A DNA stretch of 6,631 bases from Desulfobacterales bacterium (GTDB lineage Bacteria > Desulfobacterota > DSM-4660 > Desulfatiglandales > Desulfatiglandaceae), in assembly GCA_022013615.1 (NCBI GenBank), contig JAKLQB010000586.1, forward strand, positions 1 to 6,631. Direction: 5' to 3'. The translations under genes were made by a program, and so were the position numbers. How positions within the stretch are numbered: position 1 is the stretch's first letter; each line of letters begins with the position of its first letter. Below the pieces are notes generated by a model. The model was given only the letters and a program-made list of their open reading frames with translations, ran no database searches and was not told where the DNA came from. Shown piece after piece: positions 1 to 5,928 of this stretch.

Positions 1-654
1 AGGCAGATCGATTTTAGCTTCCGGCCATATGATAAAACTTAACTTATCTATCTCTTTTTGGCTGAGTCCTTTGAAGGGGAACGGAAAGACTTTTGAAATT
101 TTTTCATGAAACTTACGCCCTGATGTGTCACAAAGAATCTCTCCGGTTGCATCAAGATCATCCTTTAAAAGGGACCTTTCAGACTCTATGAACCACTTAA
201 AATTGCTTTCAGCATATTCGTCCCGGGAAATGTTTGGGAATATTACCATCCTGCCAATGGGTATCCTTAATTTACCCATATATTGAGGGCGATCGGAAAG
301 AAAAGAGGGGAACTCGTTTAATTTCTCCATAAGGGTGTTTACATATCCCTTGGCCTGCTTATCAGGGTTGGTCCTTTTCTCACTTTTTCCTGAAATGCGG
401 ATGGTAAATTGGAGGGGATTGCATGAAATAATTTGCCGGGTGGTCCAGTCTTTTACTTCTATGACTAAGAGCCCAAATTTTTTTCCGAAGAGAATAAAAT
501 CGGGCTCTTTTCCCGTTCTTCCAATTGGAGGCTCATACCAGCAAATGAAATCCTTGTGAGGTCTCGCCGCTTCCCTTATGAACCTGAAAACCCTTTTTTC
601 ACCCTTAGTGGTCTTCTCGTAACCCTCAATATCATCAGGATGCATTTGGGCCAT
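1..654 (-). CDS. NERD (nuclease-related) domain protein, N-terminal 218 residues; C-terminus outside the window
   Basis: An uninterrupted minus-strand frame starts at ATG 654 and runs off position 1 with no stop, giving 218 residues. It reads as a NERD domain, a fold related to PD-(D/E)XK endonucleases. Visible landmarks are GEKRVF (18-23, conserved Glu19), KEPDFIL (49-55, Asp52), LLVIEVKDW (62-70, Glu66 and Lys68 as the E-x-K pair) and a downstream NPDKQA (96-101, Gln100). All residues expected of an active site are present. Start choice: an in-frame TAG at 666-664 leaves only TTG 660, ATG 654 or ATG 645; an AGG at 665-663 lies 8 nt before ATG 654, a weak ribosome site. NERD domains occur alone or are followed by a UvrD/SF1-type helicase. 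The visible end (IIWPEAKIDLP) sits about where a helicase would begin, but none is seen here. GC is about 35-42% in the stretches I counted, lower than its neighbours. The role is probably DNA or RNA processing, possibly defence; this is inferred. Domain call fairly sure, full architecture unknown. Confidence 0.82.
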   Translation of the reverse strand, partial: MAQMHPDDIEGYEKTTKGEKRVFRFIREAARPHKDFICWYEPPIGRTGKEPDFILFGKKFGLLVIEVKDWTTRQIISCNPLQFTIRISGKSEKRTNPDKQAKGYVNTLMEKLNEFPSFLSDRPQYMGKLRIPIGRMVIFPNISRDEYAESNFKWFIESERSLLKDDLDATGEILCDTSGRKFHEKISKVFPFPFKGLSQKEIDKLSFIIWPEAKIDLP

Positions 655-794
655 GGCCAATACCTAAAGTCTAAATTCTTCCGATTCAAGAAATTCTCTC
701 AAAGAATAGCTTTCATGACCGATTGCAATGTAAAGGTGATAACCCGGGAATCACCTGTTAAATAGATGTCGCCTTTTACAATCTGGCTAAGGAT
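655..794. other. Intergenic gap between the acyl-CoA dehydrogenase and NERD genes
   Basis: These 140 nt separate two genes on the same strand. I see no RNA gene and no supportable small ORF. On the minus strand a TATTCT (708-703) resembles a -10 box, but no good -35 hexamer lies 16-18 nt upstream, so I do not call a promoter. The only structure is the dyad at 734-756, listed separately. Confidence 0.5.
734..756 (-). terminator. Small dyad downstream of the acyl-CoA dehydrogenase gene, possible weak terminator
   Basis: Perfect 7-bp arms AGGTGAT and ATCACCT enclose a 9-nt loop that contains CCCGGG. On the minus strand it lies 39 nt after the dehydrogenase stop codon and is followed by TTTACATT, which is only a poor U-tract. 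The stem is short and half A-T, so strong intrinsic termination is doubtful. It could instead be an operator for the NERD gene, 80 nt ahead of that start, or chance. Confidence 0.3.
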
Positions 795-1943
795 TTATTG
801 TGCCAGATACCGGCCGATAACCATTCGCTGAACCTCTGAGGTCCCTTCAACAATCTGGGGGAGTTTGGCTGCCTTGTAAATGCGGGATACGCGATACTCA
901 TTCATGTATCCATATCCTCCATGGATCTGCACGGCATCACTGGCAACCTTTTCCAGAATCTCCGAGGCATAAAGTTTGGCAGCAGTTGCCTCAAATGTAT
1001 GATTACGGCCCTGATCCTTAAGCCAGGCCGCCTTAAGGTACTGGTTTCTGGCCAATTCGATGGCCACTGCCATGTCCGCCAGCTTGAACTGGATGCCCTG
1101 ACAATTGAACATCGGTTGCCCGAACTGGATCCGTTCTCTGGCATAGCGTAATGATTCATCCAGACAGGCCTGGGCCGCTCCAACACACACGGCAGCAATA
1201 CTCAACCGGCCGGTTTCGAGCACGGCCAGGTGCTGCGAAAAACCGCGGTTCGGGTCCCCCAGCAGGTTTTCTTTTGGAATGCGGCAGTCTTCCAGGATGA
1301 CCCCGTGGGTGGCCGAAGCATGCATGGCCATTTTGTTATACCGCTCTCCTAACTGAAAGCCCGGTGCATCTCTGGGAACGATAAATGTGGAGATAATGTT
1401 TTTTCCATCCTTTTTTTTCTCGGTTATGGCAGTGGCTAAAAGAACGGATGCATGGCGGAGTCCGATGTTGGTAATAAACTGTTTGGTTCCGTTGAGAATC
1501 CACTCGTTGCCCTTGAGAACAGCGGTTGTCCTAATGGATGCCGCATCCGAGCCTGCGTCGGGTTCTGTAAGCCCGAATGCGCCGATCTTAAGGCCTTTTG
1601 CAATAGGCACCAGCCATTTTTTCTTTTGATCTTCTGTTCCGAAGACATAGATCTCTTGCCCCACGATACTTGTGGTGACGTCCAACAGGGCACCTAAAGA
1701 CATATCTCCACGGGATATCTCCTCAATACAGACATGCATCCCCACCCAATCGCCCCCGCTGCCACCGTAAGTCTCAGGAAAGGGGATTCCCATCATCCCC
1801 AATTCGGCCATTTGATCCATTATGTCGTAAGGGAAATCCCCGGTTCTTTCCATCTCTTCCGAACGGGGAGCAATCACTTCCCTGGCAAAGTCCCGGCACA
1901 TACCCTGAATCATCAGGTGCTCTTCGGTCAGATCAAAATTCAT
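795..1943 (-). CDS. Acyl-CoA dehydrogenase, FAD-dependent
   Basis: This flavoenzyme family oxidises an acyl-CoA to the trans-2-enoyl-CoA in the cytoplasm, passing electrons to electron-transfer flavoprotein. With the start at ATG 1943 it has 382 residues, the usual family length. ATG 1943 is preceded 5 nt away by GAGGA (1953-1949) and gives the typical N-terminus MNFDLTEEH; an in-frame ATG at 1955 has no ribosome site. The helical N-terminal domain is followed by GAFGLTEPDAGSD (121-133), matching family signature PS00072. Later come NGTKQFITN, then GRLSIAAVCVGAAQA and the region QIHGGYGYMNEYRVSRIY (339-356). The catalytic base is probably Glu366 in IVEGTSEVQR. An oddity is Lys357-Ala358 where relatives mostly have Arg-Asp after RIY/RLY, so signature PS00073 fails at its last position. 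The 236-nt gap upstream suggests its own transcript or a loosely attached operon gene. Substrate chain length cannot be read from sequence; it may act on the product of the upstream synthetase. Confidence 0.95.
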   Translation of the reverse strand: MNFDLTEEHLMIQGMCRDFAREVIAPRSEEMERTGDFPYDIMDQMAELGMMGIPFPETYGGSGGDWVGMHVCIEEISRGDMSLGALLDVTTSIVGQEIYVFGTEDQKKKWLVPIAKGLKIGAFGLTEPDAGSDAASIRTTAVLKGNEWILNGTKQFITNIGLRHASVLLATAITEKKKDGKNIISTFIVPRDAPGFQLGERYNKMAMHASATHGVILEDCRIPKENLLGDPNRGFSQHLAVLETGRLSIAAVCVGAAQACLDESLRYARERIQFGQPMFNCQGIQFKLADMAVAIELARNQYLKAAWLKDQGRNHTFEATAAKLYASEILEKVASDAVQIHGGYGYMNEYRVSRIYKAAKLPQIVEGTSEVQRMVIGRYLAQ

Positions 1944-1948
1944 TGTTG

Positions 1949-1953
1949 TCCTC
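1949..1953 (-). promoter_or_regulatory. Ribosome binding site deciding the acyl-CoA dehydrogenase start
   Basis: GAGGA followed by a 5-nt spacer CAACA and ATG 1943. It overlaps the alternative in-frame ATG at 1955, which has no purine-rich motif upstream. This favours the shorter product beginning MNFDL over one beginning MRTTMNFDL. Confidence 0.65.
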
Positions 1954-1981
1954 ATTCAGTCGTGGATTCTTTAATAGTTCA

Positions 1982-2006
1982 CAGGGCTCAGGGGCCAGGG
2001 ACAGGG
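1982..2006 (+). repeat. Four CAGGG motifs spaced 7, 7 and 6 nt
   Basis: CAGGG begins at 1982, 1989, 1996 and 2002 on the plus strand (CCCTG on the minus strand). It is a short degenerate tandem of about 7-nt period just upstream of the acyl-CoA dehydrogenase gene. A related motif in the opposite orientation, two CCCTGA units at 3078-3089, lies in the livM-livH gap. Confidence 0.5.
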
Positions 2007-2034
2007 AAAGACAACGGTCGTCCTTAGGGCTTCC

Positions 2035-2067
2035 GGCATGCTGAAGCAAGTTGTGAAATCGCATGCC
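2035..2067. repeat. Inverted repeat GGCATGC / GCATGCC
   Basis: Perfect 7-bp arms at 2035-2041 and 2061-2067 are separated by 19 nt. Each arm contains the palindrome GCATGC, so it can also be read as two direct copies of a 6-bp site spaced 26 nt apart. No T-run follows on either strand, which argues against a terminator. Confidence 0.45.
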
Positions 2068-2104
2068 TCTCCCAGGCCTGAGTTTCTGCCTCGTACATAG
2101 AATA

Positions 2105-2136
2105 TGGAATGGTGGAGTATTGGAATGTTGGATAGT
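2105..2136 (+). repeat. Four degenerate tandem octamers starting TGGA
   Basis: TGGAATGG, TGGAGTAT, TGGAATGT and TGGATAGT follow one another with an exact 8-nt period. All share TGGA, and units 1 and 3 match at 7 of 8 positions. On the minus strand the theme is ATTCCA/CATTCCA. I recall similar ATTCCA-type short repeats between genes in Desulfobacterota genomes, but cannot check that here. Confidence 0.55.
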
Positions 2137-2179
2137 TCTTCACAATTAGCATTTACCTGATGGCGATCAATGTCGGGCA

Positions 2180-3061
2180 CTACACCCTTTCCTTGAACTC
2201 CTTCCCTAACAGCCCTTCTGGACGGACAAGAAGAACGAGGATAATAATCAGGAACGCAAAGGTATTCTTGAAGGCTATTGATACATAACCACCAGCCAGA
2301 CTTTCCGCAACCCCCAGAATAAGACCACCGACAATGGCACCTGGCAGACTATTCAGGCCTCCCAATATAGCCGCCGCAAAGCCCTTTAGAAAGGGCTCCA
2401 GCATAAAGAAGGGGTCAAGGAGCAAGGCAGGGGCCAAAAACAACCCGGCTATTACGCCTAAAATCGCGGCCAGGCCCCAACTCAGAGCCAGGATGCTCCG
2501 TGTGGGGATGCCCATGGTCTGGGCCGCGGGGAGATTTTCGGACGTGGCGCGCATGGCCAATCCCAGCCGTGTCTTTTGCACCAGAAGGTAAAACAGAAGG
2601 CTTGCAAGCAAACCAATGCCAAAGGTACCCAGGCTTAACTGGCTGATCACAAGACCACCGAACTGGTAGATCTTGGTGTCTGATAGGGGGAAAGGAAAAG
2701 ATTGAGGCATTGTCCCGCCAAAACGGGAGACAAGACCTTGCAAGATTAGTCCCAAACCCACGGTCAAAATTATCTGGCCTAACTGTGTAGCCTCGCGACG
2801 CTGGGCAGGCACTAACACGCAAAAATAGAAAGTCATAGCAAGAGCAGCCCCGAACATCAGGGCAAGTATGAAAGCCAGCCAATAATGAAGATTGAGTCCC
2901 AGGAGAGCAAATGCGATAAAGGTGCCTGCCGTAGTAACGTCACCGTGGGCAAAATGCAAGATGCGGGTAGAGCGATAAATCAGAGCTAATCCCAATGCCA
3001 CAAGGGCGTAAATGCTACCTGTTGAGAGACCTGAGATTACGTACTGTAAAAATTGCGTCAT
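2180..3061 (-). CDS. livH: LivH-type branched-chain amino acid ABC transporter permease
   Basis: One of the two membrane subunits of a HAAT (hydrophobic amino acid transport) family importer, paired with LivM in the inner membrane. The product from ATG 3061 has 293 residues, usual for LivH, and is almost entirely hydrophobic helices. Family marks in order are ALGLALIYRSTRILHFAHGD (22-41), the EAA-like cytoplasmic loop LGLAMRATSE...AAQTMGI (166-185), which contacts an ATPase subunit, and GGLNSLPGAIVGG (234-246). It ends with VRPEGLLGKEFKERV. ATG 3061 has AAAGGA at 3070-3065, a short 3-nt spacer; the in-frame ATG at 3100 lacks a ribosome site and would add a Gly/Gln-rich stretch MGDGQGQGGSKGN untypical of the family. 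It lies 77 nt after livM. Substrate may be an acid or amide rather than an amino acid, given the acyl-CoA synthetase in the operon. Confidence 0.93.
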   Translation of the reverse strand: MTQFLQYVISGLSTGSIYALVALGLALIYRSTRILHFAHGDVTTAGTFIAFALLGLNLHYWLAFILALMFGAALAMTFYFCVLVPAQRREATQLGQIILTVGLGLILQGLVSRFGGTMPQSFPFPLSDTKIYQFGGLVISQLSLGTFGIGLLASLLFYLLVQKTRLGLAMRATSENLPAAQTMGIPTRSILALSWGLAAILGVIAGLFLAPALLLDPFFMLEPFLKGFAAAILGGLNSLPGAIVGGLILGVAESLAGGYVSIAFKNTFAFLIIILVLLVRPEGLLGKEFKERV

Positions 3062-3064
3062 ATT

Positions 3065-3070
3065 TCCTTT
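3065..3070 (-). promoter_or_regulatory. Ribosome binding site favouring the livH start at 3061
   Basis: AAAGGA followed by AAT and then ATG 3061. The spacing is tight, but no comparable motif precedes the alternative ATG at 3100, where the upstream sequence is T-rich (TTTTTCTCTTAT). Confidence 0.5.
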
Positions 3071-3138
3071 ACTCCCACCCTGACCCTGACCATCCCCCAT
3101 ATAAGAGAAAAACTATTTAAAGAATTTCCGGATGAACA

Positions 3139-4119
3139 CTACCTAAAAGGCCAGTTCCTGAAATATAGCCTCATCTTGAACCACCTGCCGTAAAGGCCTA
3201 ATGGTTCAAAGATCAGTACAAGGAGTATGGTCACTCCATAGACAACGGGCACCATTTCCTTGTAGGCGCTGAAGACCTGGGGTACTAAAATCACGAAAGC
3301 TGCCCCCATAATAGAGCCTTCCACCGAAGCAAGTCCTCCTATGATGACGGCCACAAAGAGGGTAATGGCTTCCATAAACGTGAACATGTTGGGCTCCAGA
3401 TAACCCATGAAAAGGCCGTAAAGCCCTCCCTGAACTCCAGTGTAAAAAGAACTAACAGCAAAAGAGAGCAGCTTGTAACTGGTCAGGTTTACTCCAATGA
3501 CCTCGGCCGCAATGTCGTTATCTCGGATAGCAATAAAGGCCCTTCCCATATAAGAAGAGACAATATTATAAGTGGTAAGTGTAAACAAAAGGGCGATCAG
3601 AAAATTGAAATAGTAATTAAAGGTGATCGCGGTTAACCCGAAGAGCGGGGTCATCTTTTGAATGATCAGGCCCATGCGCCCGCCAGAGAGCACTTCGGAA
3701 TTAACAAAGACCTGATATACAGCAATGCCGAAACCCAAGGTGGCAATGGCTAAGTAAGGCCCTTTTAGACGGAGAGAAGGAAATCCCACCACTAAACCGA
3801 AGAGCCCTGCTGCCAGACCCGCGGCGAAAAGCCCTATTGGCCAGGGCATGCCAAGACGACTCATGTGCCCAAAGGCGAATGCACCAATGGCCAGAAATCC
3901 GGCCTGTCCAAAGGAGATCTGGCCTGTATACCCTATGAGAAGGTTTTGTCCCTGAACACCAATGGCGTAAATAAATATAATTGTGGCAACATAGGTGATA
4001 TGTTCCGGCGCGTACCACGGGAGCAAAAGAAGAAGCAACACAAAGAGCCCCACCCATACCCGGGTCCAGGGCTTGCGAATGAGCTGTAGCTCTTCTTTGT
4101 AACTTTCTATCAGATCCAT
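3139..4119 (-). CDS. livM: LivM-type branched-chain amino acid ABC transporter permease
   Basis: Second membrane subunit of the HAAT-type importer, 326 residues. A short charged N-terminal segment (1-20) precedes the first helix VGLFVLLLLLLPWY. Family marks are NLLIGYTGQISFGQAGF (59-75), SLRLKGPYLAIATLGFG (115-131), LSGGRMGL (144-151) and the ATPase-contacting loop GRAFIAIRDNDIAAEVIGV (192-210). The tail GLYGRWFKMRLYFRNWPF is basic and aromatic, like LivM proteins of similar operons. The start is ATG 4119, only 6 nt after the synthetase stop; its ribosome site AGAGGA (4134-4129) lies within the last codons of the synthetase gene, implying translational coupling. In this operon livM precedes livH, whereas I more often know the order livH then livM. 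Confidence 0.95.
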   Translation of the reverse strand: MDLIESYKEELQLIRKPWTRVWVGLFVLLLLLLPWYAPEHITYVATIIFIYAIGVQGQNLLIGYTGQISFGQAGFLAIGAFAFGHMSRLGMPWPIGLFAAGLAAGLFGLVVGFPSLRLKGPYLAIATLGFGIAVYQVFVNSEVLSGGRMGLIIQKMTPLFGLTAITFNYYFNFLIALLFTLTTYNIVSSYMGRAFIAIRDNDIAAEVIGVNLTSYKLLSFAVSSFYTGVQGGLYGLFMGYLEPNMFTFMEAITLFVAVIIGGLASVEGSIMGAAFVILVPQVFSAYKEMVPVVYGVTILLVLIFEPLGLYGRWFKMRLYFRNWPFR

Positions 4120-4125
4120 CCCGGC

Positions 4126-5928
4126 TTATCCTCTGTACATTTTCTCGATCAAGTCCGCATAACGATCTTCTAAGAAACGCCGTTTGACTTTTTTCGTGGG
4201 TGTAACATCGCCATCCTCTTCGTAAAAACGCCTGGGTAATAATTCGAATTTCTTGATGGATTCTACCCTGGAAAGAGTCTTGTTAACTTTTGAGACTTCC
4301 CTTTCAATGAGCTTTCGTATCTCTGCATTTTGTGTCAGGTCGGCAAAGGTGGTGAAAGGGATCCTATTGTCCTGGGCATATTTGGTAACATTGTCTTCAT
4401 CGATTAGGATAAGGGAGATCAGGTATTTCCTGCCGTCCCCGATGACCACGGCGTCCTGGATATAAGTACCGAATTTCAACTTGTTTTCAATAAAGGCCGG
4501 CGTGATGTTCTTGCCGCCTGCTGTGATAATGATATCTTTTTTCCGGTCCAGGATCTTGAGAAAACCGTCTTCCATTGCCCCGACATCTCCGGTGTGAAGC
4601 CATCCATCTTTAATTGTCTCGGCAGTGAGTTCGGGGTCCTTAAAGTATCCCTTAAATACGCCGGGGCCTTTGGCCAGGATCTCGCCGTCTTCAGCAATCT
4701 TGACCTCGATTCCGGGAATGGGCTCTCCTACATATCCCCAGCGCGGTCGCTCTAACCTCTGGAGAGCAATGACTCCCGTTGATTCTGTCTGGCCGTAGCC
4801 CTCTCTCAAAGGGATGCCCATGGCATTGAAGTATTCAAAAAGTTCGGGCGAGGCCGGAGCCGCTCCGCATACGGCCAGCCGGACTCGATCAAAGCCCAAC
4901 TGCCTCTTCAAATGGTACAGGACTAACCAATACATGGGCCAGTACAGGAACCCTAACCAGAACCGTTCCCTGCTCCCTTTTTGGGTGCGCACATAACGCA
5001 GGCCGACTTTCATTGCAAGGCCGTACATAGCCCTTTTCAGGATGGTTGAATCGGACATTTTTATCATGATCATGGAGACATATTTCTCCCAGATGCGTGG
5101 TACACTGCAGAATATGGTCGGGGAAACCTCTCTGAGATTCAGGGGTAAGGTGTCAATACTCTCCACGAAATTCACGGTTCCGCCGTACCAGATGGCCCCG
5201 AACAGGGATATGAGGTTTTCGTAGATGTGGGCCAGGGGCAGGTAGGAGAGCATTTCGTCTGTCTCCTGGAACGGATTGGCCTCCATGAAGGATTCGGTGA
5301 GTTTCAGAATGTTGTAGTGGGAAAGCATGGCCCCTTTGGGCCGGCCGGTAGTGCCCGAAGTGTAAATAATCATGGCCGTGTCATCGGGCTTGATGTCATT
5401 TAACCTGTCCGGCAAGCTTTCCGGATGGTCACGGAGGTAGTCCCGGCCCTTTGCCAGGAATTCATCGAAAAAAATGATCCTTTCGTGCGAAAAGCCCCAG
5501 AGTCCCTTTGGATCCCAGACCACGACCCGGGCTACTTTGAGTTCATCAGTGATCTGGAGGACCTTGTCCACCTGCTCTTCATTTTCCACGAAAAGGACCC
5601 TGGATTCGGAATGGCCGACCACATAAGCAACCTGGTCCGGGGCAGATGTGGGATACACGCCGCACGTAACTCCTCCGGCGGTCATGGCTGCAAGGTGGCA
5701 GATCACCCATTCAGGCCGGTTGTCGCCTAAGATAGACACACGGTCCTCCCTTTGAAGCCCAAGGGCCAAAAGACCTGCCGCCACCTCCCGGACCTGCTGG
5801 CCGTATTCCGTCCATGAGATCCGGTTCCAGATACCATAGTCTTTGTGCCGGAGGGCCACACGGTCCTTGAGACGATCCACCTGGCGGAAAAAAAGGTCAG
5901 GAAAGTGGGTTGCTTCGCTCTGTATCAC
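4126..5928 (-). CDS. AMP-forming long-chain-type acyl-CoA synthetase (AMP-binding family)
   Basis: Activates a carboxylic acid to its CoA thioester using ATP, via an acyl-adenylate, in the cytoplasm. Length is 600 residues from GTG 5928. Motifs in order are YTSGTTGRPKG (P-loop-like, 189-199), LPLAHIYEN, VCGAAPASPELF, YGQTES (378-383), GWLHTGD (442-448), DRKKDIIITAGGKNITP (461-477) and a C-terminal lysine-rich PTKKVKR (577-583) in the region of the adenylation lysine. It therefore belongs to the FAA1/long-chain (ACSL-like) branch. An aromatic stretch around 323-345 (FWLGFLYWPMYW) may touch the membrane. GTG 5928 was chosen because AAGGAGG (5940-5934) sits 5 nt away and the start overlaps the livF stop as GTGA; an adjacent GTG at 5931 would leave only 2 nt. 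Its place between livF and livM suggests it traps the imported substrate. The true acid (fatty, aromatic or other) cannot be told from sequence. Confidence 0.95.
   Translation of the reverse strand: MIQSEATHFPDLFFRQVDRLKDRVALRHKDYGIWNRISWTEYGQQVREVAAGLLALGLQREDRVSILGDNRPEWVICHLAAMTAGGVTCGVYPTSAPDQVAYVVGHSESRVLFVENEEQVDKVLQITDELKVARVVVWDPKGLWGFSHERIIFFDEFLAKGRDYLRDHPESLPDRLNDIKPDDTAMIIYTSGTTGRPKGAMLSHYNILKLTESFMEANPFQETDEMLSYLPLAHIYENLISLFGAIWYGGTVNFVESIDTLPLNLREVSPTIFCSVPRIWEKYVSMIMIKMSDSTILKRAMYGLAMKVGLRYVRTQKGSRERFWLGFLYWPMYWLVLYHLKRQLGFDRVRLAVCGAAPASPELFEYFNAMGIPLREGYGQTESTGVIALQRLERPRWGYVGEPIPGIEVKIAEDGEILAKGPGVFKGYFKDPELTAETIKDGWLHTGDVGAMEDGFLKILDRKKDIIITAGGKNITPAFIENKLKFGTYIQDAVVIGDGRKYLISLILIDEDNVTKYAQDNRIPFTTFADLTQNAEIRKLIEREVSKVNKTLSRVESIKKFELLPRRFYEEDGDVTPTKKVKRRFLEDRYADLIEKMYRG
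4129..4134 (-). promoter_or_regulatory. Ribosome binding site of livM inside the synthetase gene
   Basis: AGAGGA encodes the final Arg-Gly of the acyl-CoA synthetase, directly before its TAA stop, and lies 9 nt upstream of the livM ATG at 4119. Translating ribosomes finishing the synthetase would be well placed to restart on livM. Confidence 0.6.

Larger units (their letters stand above)
1944..2179. other. Repeat-bearing intergenic gap between livH and the acyl-CoA dehydrogenase gene
   Basis: These 236 nt hold no recognisable gene or RNA. An open frame starting with GTG 2180, overlapping the livH stop, yields about 69 residues, but it reads through the short repeats and has no family character. 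Three small structures are listed separately: CAGGG repeats (1982-2006), an inverted repeat (2035-2067) and an octamer tandem repeat (2105-2136). No convincing -35/-10 pair was found for the downstream gene; TATTAA at 1973-1968 is an isolated -10-like hexamer. Confidence 0.55.

Noticed and set aside
335..765. Two short plus-strand frames of about 70 residues each, antisense to the NERD gene
   Set aside because: The minus frame beneath is longer, unbroken and carries NERD motifs; the plus frames have no domain character.
661..790. Possible promoter for the NERD gene (TATTCT at 708-703, TATTTA at 764-759)
   Set aside because: Neither has a -35-like hexamer at 16-18 nt; single -10-like hexamers are expected by chance in AT-rich DNA.
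1944..1955. Upstream ATG at 1955 as the dehydrogenase start
   Set aside because: No ribosome site upstream, while GAGGA sits 5 nt before ATG 1943, which gives a normal family N-terminus.
1944..2179. Remnant of a livK binding-protein gene after livH
   Set aside because: No signal peptide, periplasmic-binding motif or protein-like stretch was found in any frame.
1971..2180. Minus-strand frame of about 69 codons starting GTG and overlapping the livH stop as TAGTG
   Set aside because: It runs through the CAGGG and octamer repeats, has no ribosome site of its own and no recognisable family; it looks like intergenic read-through.
3062..3100. Upstream ATG at 3100 as the livH start
   Set aside because: It adds a Gly/Gln-rich stretch untypical of LivH and lacks a ribosome site; AAAGGA precedes ATG 3061.
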